Shown here: one piece after another, positions 56,604 to 64,000 of the stretch
Position numbering within the stretch: the first letter of the stretch is position 1
Layout: each line of letters opens with the position of its first letter
Source of the DNA: Arthrobacter sp. YD4
GTDB taxonomy: Bacteria; Actinomycetota; Actinomycetes; Actinomycetales; Micrococcaceae
Direction of reading: 5' to 3'
Length of the DNA stretch: 64,000 nt
NCBI RefSeq assembly: GCF_030410515.1
Contig: NZ_JAUHHD010000005.1
Location: 186,001-250,000 of the forward strand
Position numbers and translations under genes: made by a program
The notes under the pieces: model-generated
What the model was told of the DNA's origin: nothing
The model's database searches: none
The model's input: only the letters and a program-made list of their open reading frames with translations

Positions 56604-58127
56604 TCACACGGCTCCATCCAACGAACCGTCGGGCGCGTGAACACTCGGCACACGCGGGACGAGTGCCGCGACCGGTTTCATCCGTTTCCGACGGGCTGTC
56701 CGACTCTTCGAAAGCGCTTGGAGCCGGTAACTAGTCTCAACTTCCGACCGGGCGTGGGAGACATCTATCGTCAACCATCGATCCCCCACCCCTGCTGGCT
56801 CCGCCTCTCCGGACGTCACGGAATGACCCGGGAGGGGCGGTGAGACTGAGAGATAGGTGTGACCCGTGGGACTGGTGAGTTCCAAGGTGTGGCGCCGGCT
56901 GTCCGGACCGGCCCGCTTACCCGGTTCAGCCGTTCTGGTCGATTCTGTCCGCCGGGCGGAACCTGTCCCAGTGACCGTTCGGGCGGTCCAGCCGGGGGTT
57001 TCTTTGGTGTGGTTGCAGGCTTCGCAGAGTCCGGCGCCGTTGGTGGCTGTGGTTTGTCCGCCGCGGTGCCAGGGGACAATGTGATCCAGGTGCCGGATGG
57101 GTGCGTCGCAGTAGGGGGTGCGGCAGGTGTTGTCGCGGGTTTCGATGAACCGGCGCAGCCCTGCGGGGAAGAGCCGGGCCCGGGAGTCCATGCCGGTCAG
57201 TTCGCCGGTGCCGGGGGCGGTGTAGAGCCGGCGGAGCCAGGTTGTGAACTCTGCGTTGTCGCCTTTGCCGGCCACGAGTTTCCTGGCCCACCCGGCCGGG
57301 ACGATGCCGTAGCCGGCGAGCCTGGCGGGTTCACTGTCCCCGGCGAGGAGGGCGCGGTCGGTCATGACGAGTTGGACTTCGATGCCGGTGATCCCGCCCG
57401 GTGTCCCGGTGACTCGCTCAACGAGGGCGTCGGCCATGAGTTGGCTGCGGGTGCGTGGGTCTCCGGTGGAGCGGGCGGTGTCGGCGTGCCGGGTCAGGGC
57501 GGCGTAGGCGGCGACTCCGGCGGCGACGGGGAGCAGTGCGGTGAGGTAGCACATGGTGTCCGGGGCCGGTCGGAGACTGACACTGCGTTCGGTTTCGGCG
57601 TGGGCTGCCCGTTGGGTGACGGATCTCGGGTCGTGCCGGTAGGCGGCGGCCTTGGCGGCGGAGATGATGGCACGGTCGCCGACGCCGTCGAAGGTCCCGG
57701 TGTCGGCGGCGAGTTCCTCATCCACCGCGGCACGGTCAGCAGAGTCGAGGAAGGCGGTTTCGCGGACCAGCAGGGTGGCGCGCCATTCGTTCAGGCGCCC
57801 GGTGTCGAGGGCGGCCAGGGTGCGCGGCATCTCCGTCACCAACGCCCGGGCCAGACCCAGCAGCCGTGAGCCTTTGGCCGGGGATTCCCGCCGCGCCAAC
57901 GCAACCTCCGCCCCCACCCCGGCACCGAGCTGGTCCGCGGGCAAGCCAAGAGCGGCCTGGTCCCGCCGCCGCACCAGGTCCAGCGACACGGCCAACCTCG
58001 CCTGCCGGGCAGTGATCGCCGACTTCCGGTCCTCCAGCGCACGGAGCTCATCGATGATCGCCGCCGCGTCCCCCGCCACCGGGACCGCGCCGACTGAATC
58101 CTCGAAAAGCTTCCGACTGCCTTCCAT
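56604..58127 (-). CDS. DUF222/13E12-repeat HNH endonuclease family protein
   Basis: A 507-residue protein: DUF222 helical domain (about 20-300) followed by an HNH nuclease motif, [19 protein letters not shown] then [14 protein letters not shown], with two Cys pairs for zinc. These are multicopy in actinobacterial genomes and their role is unproven. ATG 58127 starts the conserved domain; the frame stays open to 59081 only because it is antisense to maf. The tail after the HNH motif is basic and poorly conserved-looking. Confidence 0.88.
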   Translation of the reverse strand: MEGSRKLFEDSVGAVPVAGDAAAIIDELRALEDRKSAITARQARLAVSLDLVRRRDQAALGLPADQLGAGVGAEVALARRESPAKGSRLLGLARALVTEMPRTLAALDTGRLNEWRATLLVRETAFLDSADRAAVDEELAADTGTFDGVGDRAIISAAKAAAYRHDPRSVTQRAAHAETERSVSLRPAPDTMCYLTALLPVAAGVAAYAALTRHADTARSTGDPRTRSQLMADALVERVTGTPGGITGIEVQLVMTDRALLAGDSEPARLAGYGIVPAGWARKLVAGKGDNAEFTTWLRRLYTAPGTGELTGMDSRARLFPAGLRRFIETRDNTCRTPYCDAPIRHLDHIVPWHRGGQTTATNGAGLCEACNHTKETPGWTARTVTGTGSARRTESTRTAEPGKRAGPDSRRHTLELTSPTGHTYLSVSPPLPGHSVTSGEAEPAGVGDRWLTIDVSHARSEVETSYRLQALSKSRTARRKRMKPVAALVPRVPSVHAPDGSLDGAV

Positions 58128-58370
58128 AAGCCAATTCAATCGGAGGGGTCTGACAATATAAGGCCGCCCCCGCCATAACGTCGCACCTCTGCCGCCGGGG
58201 CCGAGACCTGACGACGGCCATGCGGGCACGCGGCCGGAAGCCGTTTTTGGCGGCGCATCGTCGTCGTCCGCTGTACTTCGATGCGCGGCGGCCGCCCCGA
58301 CCAAGCCCGCACCCCACCGGATACCCACCGAACCCGCCACACTGTCAGCCCGAGGAACTACGCTGGTTCC
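58128..58370. other. Gap between the HNH gene and maf
   Basis: A 243-base divergent gap. On the minus strand TATATT (near 58155) is a possible -10 for the HNH gene. Toward maf, TACGCT at 58359 is a leaderless-type -10. No other gene or repeat is seen. Confidence 0.4.
58359..58364 (+). promoter_or_regulatory. Candidate -10 for leaderless maf mRNA
   Basis: TACGCT, six bases, then GTG 58371. Confidence 0.45.
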
Positions 58371-59048
58371 GTGACCCGCCTGATCCTCGCCTCCCAGTCC
58401 CCCGCCCGCACCAAGCTGCTCAGCAACGCCGGCATCGCGCACACCGTTCTCGTCTCCGACGTCGATGAGGACGCCGTCCAGGCCCGCTACGGCGTAACCG
58501 ACCCGCACGACACCGCCCTCCTCCTGGCCCGCGCCAAGGCCGAGGCGGTCGCGTCGCTCCCCGAGGCGGAGGGCGCCCTGGTGATCGGTTGCGATTCGGT
58601 CTTCGAATTCGACGGCGAAGCCCACGGCAAGCCCTACACCCCCGAGGTCGCCAAGGAACGCATGCTCCGGATGAGCGGCAGTATGGGCATCCTGCACACC
58701 GGCCACTGGCTGGTCGACTGCCGGGACACGGACGAAGCGGACGACGACGGCGGCACCGGTTCCGGTGCGACGCTCGGTTCCGTCGCCTCGGCCGAGGTGC
58801 ACTTCATGGAGATGAGCGAGGCGGAGATCGACACCTACATCGCCACCGAAGAGCCGCTCCTCTGCGCCGGATCGTTCACCATCGACGGCTACGGCGGGGC
58901 GTTCATCCGCAAGGTCGACGGCGACCCGCACACCGTCGTCGGCCTCTCCATCTCCACCCTCCGCGGCCTCCTGACCCAGGCGGGAGTCAACGTCACACAG
59001 CTGTGGACCTCCGGCGCCGCGAATCCCGCCGAGGTCCGCGCCGAGTGA
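58371..59048 (+). CDS. maf: Maf-family nucleoside triphosphate pyrophosphatase
   Basis: A 225-residue Maf protein: [20 protein letters not shown] at the start, [13 protein letters not shown] with catalytic Asp, and [26 protein letters not shown] near the end. It hydrolyses non-canonical or modified dNTPs/NTPs. It is longer than the usual 190-200 because of an acidic Gly-rich insert ([16 protein letters not shown]). GTG 58371 gives the conserved start. It precedes accC, as in mycobacteria. Confidence 0.93.
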   Translation: MTRLILASQSPARTKLLSNAGIAHTVLVSDVDEDAVQARYGVTDPHDTALLLARAKAEAVASLPEAEGALVIGCDSVFEFDGEAHGKPYTPEVAKERMLRMSGSMGILHTGHWLVDCRDTDEADDDGGTGSGATLGSVASAEVHFMEMSEAEIDTYIATEEPLLCAGSFTIDGYGGAFIRKVDGDPHTVVGLSISTLRGLLTQAGVNVTQLWTSGAANPAEVRAE

Positions 59049-59172
59049 GGCAATTCGCCCGGCCTTGTAGGAACCCCACAAAGGAATAGCGGTTTACGCG
59101 CGGGATCCGCAAGGAATCTCGGCGGAACCCACAAAACCGCGCTAGGCTCCGTGAAGGAAAGAAGGAGACGCC

Positions 59173-61014
59173 TTGTCAGCTATTTCGGAGCAGTCCGTCC
59201 AGTCCGCGCCCGCCTCAACCCAGCCAGGTACCCGTCGCCTGAGCAAGGTGCTGATCGCCAACCGCGGCGAGATCGCGGTGCGCATCATCCGCGCCGCCCG
59301 TGACGAAGGCCTGGCCTCGGTGGCCGTCTACGCCGATCCGGACCGCGACGCGCTGCACGTCAAGCTCGCCGACGAGGCCTACGCTCTCGGCGGCAACACC
59401 GCGGCCGAGTCCTACCTGGTCATGGACAAGCTGATCGAGGTGGCCCTGCGCTCCGGCGCCGACGCCGTCCACCCCGGCTACGGCTTCCTGGCCGAGAACG
59501 CCGAATTCGCCGCCAAGGTCATCGCCGCCGGCATCACCTGGATCGGCCCCTCCCCCGAGGCTATCTCCGCCCTCGGCGATAAGGTCCAGGCCCGCCACAT
59601 CGCCGAAAAGGTCGGCGCGCCCCAGGTTCCCGGCACCGCCGACCCCGTCAGCTCCGCCGAGGAAATCCTCGAATTTGTCGACAACTTCGGCCTCCCGGTC
59701 GCCATCAAGGCGGCCTTCGGCGGCGGCGGCCGCGGCATCAAGGTCGCCCGCACACGCGAGGAGATCCCCGAACTGTTCGAATCCGCCGTCCGCGAGGCCA
59801 CCGCAGCCTTCGGCCGCGGCGAATGCTTCATCGAACGGTTCCTCGACGCTCCCCGCCACGTCGAAACCCAGTGCCTGGCCGACGCGCACGGCAACGTCGT
59901 CGTCGTCTCCACCCGTGACTGTTCACTGCAGCGCCGCAACCAGAAACTGGTCGAAGAGGCCCCCGCACCGTTCCTCACCGACGAGCAGAACCAGCGCCTC
60001 TACGAATCCTCCAAAGCCATCCTTAAAGAGGCCGGCTACCTCGGCGCGGGCACCTGCGAATTCCTGGTCGGCCAGGATGGCACCATCTCCTTCCTCGAGG
60101 TCAACACCCGCCTTCAGGTGGAGCACTGCGTCTCCGAGGAAGTCACCGGCATCGACCTGGTCCGCGAACAGTTCCGGCTGGCCCGCGGCGAGGAGCTCGG
60201 CTACGGCGATCCCGAGGTCCGCGGCCACTCGATCGAATTCCGCATCACCGGCGAGGACCCGGGCCGGAACTTCATGCCCGCCCCCGGCACCATCACCGCC
60301 CTGAAGAGCCCCACCGGCCCCGGCGTCCGGATCGACTCCGGCGTGGAGCAGGGCGACGTCATCAGCGGCAACTTCGACTCCATGCTCTCCAAGCTGGTCA
60401 TCACCGGCGCCACCCGCGAGCAGGCCCTGCAGCGCTCCCGCCGCGCCCTCGAGGAGATGGTGGTCGAGGGAATCCCCACCGTCATCCCGTTCGATCTGGC
60501 CGTCGTCAGCAACCCCGACTTCGCCCCGGCGGACGGCCCGTTCAAGGTCCACACCCGCTGGATCGAGACAGCGTTCGTCAACGACATCCCCGCCTGGACC
60601 CCGGGCGGCGCCACCGCCGAGGCGGCCGACGCCGGCGAACGCCAGCGCGTCGTCGTCGAGGTCGGCGGCAAGCGGATGGAAGTCGTCCTGCCGGCATCGC
60701 TCGGAACCGTCAGCGGCGGCGGCAAGCCCGCCAAGGCCAAGAAGCGCTCCCGCAGCGCCGCCGGTCCCGCCGCGGCAGCCGGCGGCAACGCCCTGACCTC
60801 CCCCATGCAGGGCACCATCGTCAAGGTGGCCGTCGCCGAGGGTGAGCGCGTCGCCGAGGGCGATCTTGTGGTGGTGCTGGAAGCCATGAAGATGGAGCAG
60901 CCGCTGACCGCGCACCGCGCCGGCATCGTCATCGGCCTGTCCGCCTCCGCCGGAGAGACTGTCTCCGCCGGTGCCGTGATCGCCATGATCGAGGATGGCG
61001 AGGGCGCCGAATAG
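59173..61014 (+). CDS. accC: Acyl-CoA carboxylase alpha subunit (biotin carboxylase + BCCP)
   Basis: A 613-residue fusion: biotin carboxylase (about 20-470; [23 protein letters not shown]-grasp loop [27 protein letters not shown]) and a C-terminal biotinyl domain (about 540-613) with the biotinylated Lys in [11 protein letters not shown]. It resembles AccA3 of mycobacteria, the shared alpha subunit that works with AccD and AccE, and is the substrate of BirA. The TTG start at 59173 is supported by GAAGGAG five bases upstream and by TAGGCT (59143-59148) as -10. Confidence 0.95.
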   Translation: MSAISEQSVQSAPASTQPGTRRLSKVLIANRGEIAVRIIRAARDEGLASVAVYADPDRDALHVKLADEAYALGGNTAAESYLVMDKLIEVALRSGADAVHPGYGFLAENAEFAAKVIAAGITWIGPSPEAISALGDKVQARHIAEKVGAPQVPGTADPVSSAEEILEFVDNFGLPVAIKAAFGGGGRGIKVARTREEIPELFESAVREATAAFGRGECFIERFLDAPRHVETQCLADAHGNVVVVSTRDCSLQRRNQKLVEEAPAPFLTDEQNQRLYESSKAILKEAGYLGAGTCEFLVGQDGTISFLEVNTRLQVEHCVSEEVTGIDLVREQFRLARGEELGYGDPEVRGHSIEFRITGEDPGRNFMPAPGTITALKSPTGPGVRIDSGVEQGDVISGNFDSMLSKLVITGATREQALQRSRRALEEMVVEGIPTVIPFDLAVVSNPDFAPADGPFKVHTRWIETAFVNDIPAWTPGGATAEAADAGERQRVVVEVGGKRMEVVLPASLGTVSGGGKPAKAKKRSRSAAGPAAAAGGNALTSPMQGTIVKVAVAEGERVAEGDLVVVLEAMKMEQPLTAHRAGIVIGLSASAGETVSAGAVIAMIEDGEGAE

Positions 61015-61047
61015 CGGCCGCGTCGGCGGCGGTGCAGACTTAGGTCT

Positions 61048-61779
61048 GTGAAGCCCTTCCTGCTGCTCGCCTCCCGCGCGGAGGACGCCGCCGCCGACGA
61101 CGAATATCTCGCCTACCTGCGCTACACCGGTCTGGCCGAGTCCGGGCTGCATCGGATCCGGATGGAGGCCGCGCCCCTGCCGCCACTGGACCTGGAGCGG
61201 TACTCGGGCGTGATTGTCGGCGGCAGCCCGTTCACCTCCAGCGACCCCGCTGAGGACAAAACCGACGTCCAGCACCGGGTGGAGCGTGAGCTGTTCGCCC
61301 TGCTGGACCGTATCGTGGCCGAGGACTTCCCCTTCCTGGGCGCCTGCTACGGCGTCGGCACCCTGGGCCTGCACCAGGGCGCCGTCATCGACCGGACCTA
61401 TGGCGAGGGCCTGGGCGGAGTGACCGTCAGCCAGACCGACGCGGGCCGGAAGGACCCGCTGCTGCGCGGGCTGCCGGAATCATTCACGGCGTTCGTCGGG
61501 CACAAGGAGGCCTGCACCGTGCTGCCCGGCGGCGCGGTGCTGCTGGCCAGCTCAGAGACCTGCCCGGTGCAGATGTTCCGGATTCGGTCCAACCTCTATG
61601 CCACACAGTTCCACCCGGAGCTCGATGCCGACGGCCTCACCACCCGGATCGACATCTACCGGCACGCCGGCTACTTCCCTCCGGAATCCGCCGAGGAACT
61701 CATGGCCCAGGCCCGAAGCCACAACGTGACCGAGCCGATGGCCATCCTGCGCAACTTCGTGGAGCGGTACGCGCGCTAG
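61048..61779 (+). CDS. Class I glutamine amidotransferase (GMP synthase-like)
   Basis: A 243-residue glutaminase-fold protein: the nucleophile Cys in PFLGACYGVGTLG and His-Glu in ATQFHPELDADG. It lacks the synthetase half of GuaA, so it belongs to the stand-alone group often annotated GuaA-like; the acceptor is unknown. Start is GTG 61048; CAGACT seven bases upstream is a near-leaderless signal. Same strand as accC, 33 bases away. Confidence 0.85.
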   Translation: MKPFLLLASRAEDAAADDEYLAYLRYTGLAESGLHRIRMEAAPLPPLDLERYSGVIVGGSPFTSSDPAEDKTDVQHRVERELFALLDRIVAEDFPFLGACYGVGTLGLHQGAVIDRTYGEGLGGVTVSQTDAGRKDPLLRGLPESFTAFVGHKEACTVLPGGAVLLASSETCPVQMFRIRSNLYATQFHPELDADGLTTRIDIYRHAGYFPPESAEELMAQARSHNVTEPMAILRNFVERYAR

Positions 61780-61805
61780 CCCGCAAGGAGAGCCGCCGCC
61801 GTCGT

Positions 61806-61911
61806 ACGCTCCTCCCCGGTTACCGCCCACCGCACCCTCCCCGGACACGGAAATGCCCGGCGTGTCGGGTGCGCACGCCGGGCATTTGCCGCAGTAACCG
61901 GGGAGGAGCGT
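61806..61911. terminator. Nested double inverted repeat between convergent genes
   Basis: The inner hairpin has perfect 14-bp arms (61851-61864, 61874-61887). An outer perfect 18-bp repeat (61806-61823, 61894-61911) encloses it and ends at the MHS-transporter stop codon. It is the shared terminator for the amidotransferase and the convergent transporter; the outer arms are unusual. Confidence 0.85.
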
Positions 61912-63320
61912 CAGGCCACGTTGTTCTCGTAGTCCAGGTCGCGGGTCTCGCGGCTGATGAACAGTGCGATCAGGGTCAGCACCGCCATGACCGAGAGGTA
62001 GATGCCCACCAGGACGGGGCTGCCCTTGGCGGACTCCCACAGCCAGACGGCGATGAACGGAGCCACGGCCGCACCCAGGATGGAGGAGACGTTGTAGCTG
62101 ATGGCGGAGCCGGTGTACCGGACGTTGGTCGGGAAGAGCTCCGGCAGCAGCGCACCCATCGGTCCGAAGGTCAGGCCCATCAGGGAGAAGCCGATGATCA
62201 GCAGGCCCATGGCACCGGCGAACCCGGCGCTGAACAGCGGCACGAAGAGCAGGCCGAAGACGAAGATGCCGGTGGTGACGGCGAGCAGCATCTTGCGGCG
62301 TCCGTACTTCTCGGCCAGCGGGCCGGAGACCAATGTGAAGATGCCGAAGAACACGACGCCGGCGATCAGCATCCAGAGGAAGTCGTTGCGGGAGTAGCCC
62401 AGGCCGGGAACGAACGCGGCCGCGGCGGCCTCGCTCATCGGCTTGCCGGCCTTCTCCGCGGCGGCCTGCGCGCCGGCCAGGGTCGGCTTGGTGCCGTAGG
62501 TCAGCGTGAACGTGGTCATCAGGTAGAAGAGCACGTAGGTGGCCAGCATGATGAAGGTGCCCAGGATCAGCGGGCGCCAGCTGGTCTTGAAGACCCGGCC
62601 CAGCGGCAGCTTGGCAACCTCGTTGGTCTCCAGGACCTTGGTGAAGGCGGGGGTCTCGATCAGCTTCAGCCGGACGTACAGGCCGATGATGACCATGACG
62701 GCGCTGACCAGGAACGGCACGCGCCAGCCCCAGTCGCTGAAGGCCTGCGGGCTCAGGGTGTAGCTGAAAACCAGGAAGAGCACGTTGGCGATGATGAAGC
62801 CGATCGGCGCGCCCAGCTGCGGGAACGTTCCGTAGATCGCGCGCTTGTTGGCCGGGGCGTTCTCCGTCGCGAGCAGCGCGGCGCCGCTCCATTCGCCGCC
62901 GAGGGCCAGGCCCTGGGCGAAGCGCATGACCACCAGCAGTGCCGGCGCCCAGAATTCCCAGCCCGGGACCAGGGCGGTGGGGAGGCAGCCAATCAGGAAG
63001 GTGGCGATGCCCATGGTGAGCAGCGAGGCCACGAGGGTGCCCTTGCGGCCGAACTTGTCACCGAAGTGCCCAAAGACGATCGAGCCGAGCGGACGGGCGA
63101 CGAACGCGACGCCGAAGACGGCGAAGGAGCTCAGGAGCTGGGTGGTCTCGTTCTGGCCCGGGAAGAAGAGCTTCGGGAAGACCAGGACGGCGGCCGTGGC
63201 GTAGACGTAGAAGTCGTAGAACTCGACGGTGGTGCCGATCAGGCTGGCAACGATCACGCGGCCGCGCGAGTTCACCTGCTTGGCGGATCCATGCTCCGTC
63301 GACATGGCGGTGGGTGACAT
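61911..63320 (-). CDS. MHS-family (MFS) metabolite:H+ symporter
   Basis: A 469-residue, 12-helix major facilitator of the metabolite:H+ symporter group: GTTVEFYDFYVYATAA in TM1, GHFGDKFGRKGTLVAS in loop 2-3, RFAQGLALGGEWSGA in TM4, and GPLAEKYGRRKM in the repeat half. Relatives carry shikimate, proline/betaine, citrate or alpha-ketoglutarate. Two start ATGs fit (63320 or 63305); neither has a strong ribosome site. Its upstream region has an operator-like dyad. Confidence 0.9.
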   Translation of the reverse strand: MSPTAMSTEHGSAKQVNSRGRVIVASLIGTTVEFYDFYVYATAAVLVFPKLFFPGQNETTQLLSSFAVFGVAFVARPLGSIVFGHFGDKFGRKGTLVASLLTMGIATFLIGCLPTALVPGWEFWAPALLVVMRFAQGLALGGEWSGAALLATENAPANKRAIYGTFPQLGAPIGFIIANVLFLVFSYTLSPQAFSDWGWRVPFLVSAVMVIIGLYVRLKLIETPAFTKVLETNEVAKLPLGRVFKTSWRPLILGTFIMLATYVLFYLMTTFTLTYGTKPTLAGAQAAAEKAGKPMSEAAAAAFVPGLGYSRNDFLWMLIAGVVFFGIFTLVSGPLAEKYGRRKMLLAVTTGIFVFGLLFVPLFSAGFAGAMGLLIIGFSLMGLTFGPMGALLPELFPTNVRYTGSAISYNVSSILGAAVAPFIAVWLWESAKGSPVLVGIYLSVMAVLTLIALFISRETRDLDYENNVA

Positions 63321-63403
63321 GTGAGAACGCTTTCATCAAGACCGGTGGCCAGTGGGGGCCGTCCGGCAAAGGAGTGGAATATATCTGCCATATTACGCGG
63401 CAC

Positions 63404-63441
63404 TGTCCACGAGTTGGACATTTATTTCACTATTTGGACAT
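63404..63441. promoter_or_regulatory. TGTCCA/TGGACA operator-like repeats
   Basis: TGTCCA-N5-TGGACA (63404-63420) is an inverted repeat, and a further TTGGACAT (63434-63441) repeats the right half exactly two turns (20 bases) on. The AT-rich setting, about 85-120 bases upstream of the MHS gene, suggests a regulator site, perhaps GntR- or LacI-type. Confidence 0.5.
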
Positions 63442-63524
63442 CTGCGTGTCGCCCGGATTAGGGGTTGGCTGGCCCGGGATGCCGCCGGCGCCTCACGCCC
63501 CGGCTGAACCCCGGATAGGCAAAC

Positions 63525-63562
63525 GTCACAGCACGTTTACATTCGGCGAGCGTTCCGGAAAT
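63525..63562 (+). promoter_or_regulatory. GlnR-like box upstream of the nitrate transporter
   Basis: GTCAC-N6-TTTAC-N6-CGAGC-N6-GAAAT has the spacing of actinobacterial GlnR sites (GTnAC-N6-GAAAC repeated). The first and last pentamers fit best, the middle ones poorly. TAGCTT at 63573-63578 is the likely -10 just downstream. Confidence 0.4.
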
Positions 63563-63605
63563 GCGGCCTCCCTAGCTTTGAGGGAACATCCCCAAGGAGG
63601 TCCCC

Positions 63606-64000
63606 GTGACAGAACGCACCGCAGACACCGCCACCCTCACTCCCCCGACCGTCCCCGCACTGGAACACCGGGCCGGCCGGTGGATCGCCAACTGGGACGC
63701 CGAGAACCCGGCCCAGTGGGAGTCGGCGGGGCGTGGCATCGCCCGGCGGAACCTCAACTGGTCCATCTTCGCCGAGTTCCTGGGCTTCGTGGTCTGGCAG
63801 CTCTGGTCGATCGTGGTGGTGCAGCTGCCCGCGGCCGGTTTCCGCTTCTCCACCAATGAGATCTTCTGGCTCATCTCGATGCCCAGCCTGGTCGGAGCGA
63901 CCCTGCGCATCCCGTACACCTTCATGGTCCCGCGCTTCGGCGGCCGAAACTGGACGGTCGTCTCGGCGCTCCTGCTGCTGGTCCCCTCCACCGGGCTGGC
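63606..64000 (+). CDS. narK: Nitrate/nitrite transporter (NarK/NNP family), N-terminal part
   Basis: Partial at the window edge; 131 codons are visible from GTG 63606, which has AAGGAGG five bases upstream. After a hydrophilic start comes WDAENPAQWESAGRGIARRN then LNWSIFAEFLGFVVWQLWSI, the NarK-type entry into TM1, and RIPYTFMVPRFGGRNW in the loop 2-3 region. It imports nitrate for assimilation or exchanges nitrite. The upstream GlnR-like box fits nitrogen control. Confidence 0.85.
   Translation, partial: MTERTADTATLTPPTVPALEHRAGRWIANWDAENPAQWESAGRGIARRNLNWSIFAEFLGFVVWQLWSIVVVQLPAAGFRFSTNEIFWLISMPSLVGATLRIPYTFMVPRFGGRNWTVVSALLLLVPSTGL

Noticed and set aside
58128..59081. N-terminal extension of the HNH gene frame
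   Set aside because: The extra 318 codons are antisense to maf and include no conserved residues; ATG 58127 starts the DUF222 domain.
59085..59145. Imperfect repeats of a GGAACCC-ACAAA element upstream of accC
   Set aside because: The two copies differ in length and flanks; similarity is too weak to call an operator.
63314..63859. 181-codon plus-strand frame spanning the narK promoter
   Set aside because: Shadow frame: the GTG at 63606 with AAGGAGG opens a different frame that encodes NarK.

Overview
The window reads as a contiguous piece of chromosome from a high-GC Gram-positive bacterium. Gene content, codon use and gene order fit an Arthrobacter or Pseudarthrobacter-like member of the Micrococcaceae: a GatCAB operon, NAD-dependent LigA with a lineage insert, a CitAB/CitM citrate module, a Rv2212-like adenylate cyclase beside birA, and an AccD/AccE/Maf/AccC group. 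Many genes carry a TAnnnT hexamer 6-7 bases before the start codon, which suggests leaderless transcripts, a known actinobacterial habit. I saw no tRNA, rRNA, CRISPR array, insertion sequence or phage gene. Identity calls come from reading motifs; no database search was run.

Layout. 1-4.7 kb: amino-acid catabolism on the minus strand (tdh, kbl, an FAD amine oxidase, the 5' end of hutI) with a divergent LysR gene. 4.7-8.1 kb: gatCAB. 8.5-12.6 kb: citrate/Mg transporter CitM, divergent from a CitA/CitB two-component pair. 12.5-16.8 kb: a helical unknown, a GNAT enzyme, an inositol-phosphatase-like enzyme and ligA.

16.9-40.9 kb is the most interesting part: twelve same-strand genes encoding a giant membrane-anchored Ig-like/Fn3 protein (2043 aa), MoxR ATPase, DUF58 protein, a transglutaminase-like membrane protein whose catalytic Cys is replaced by Asp, an RDD-FHA membrane protein, a PP2C phosphatase, an FHA protein, a transmembrane Ser/Thr kinase, an FHA-winged-helix protein, an EssC/EccC-type ATPase, an LssY_C-like membrane protein and a single WXG100 protein. 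The middle is translationally coupled by 1-14 base overlaps. It resembles the kinase/Fn3/MoxR/DUF58/transglutaminase cluster known in Bifidobacterium (recalled as PFNA), here joined to the ATPase and substrate of a type VII secretion system but without EccB/EccD/EccE/mycosin or EsaA/EssA/EssB. I infer a phospho-regulated surface-assembly or secretion machine with a giant extracellular component.

41.1-47 kb: adenylate cyclase, PH-domain protein, birA, an SDR, then accD and accE. 47-58.1 kb: accessory genes (DUF885 hydrolase, VOC proteins, dicarboxylate/amino-acid symporter, a secreted helical protein, YbjQ, a TetR gene broken by one in-frame TAG, its MMPL exporter, a lower-GC stretch with a VOC gene and an AAC(2')-like acetyltransferase, and a DUF222/HNH gene). 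58.4-64 kb: maf, accC (biotin carboxylase/BCCP), a glutamine amidotransferase, an MHS-type transporter and the start of a nitrate transporter with a GlnR-like box. In mycobacteria the birA/accD5/accE5/maf/accA3 genes lie together, so the 47-58 kb block looks like an insertion into that locus.
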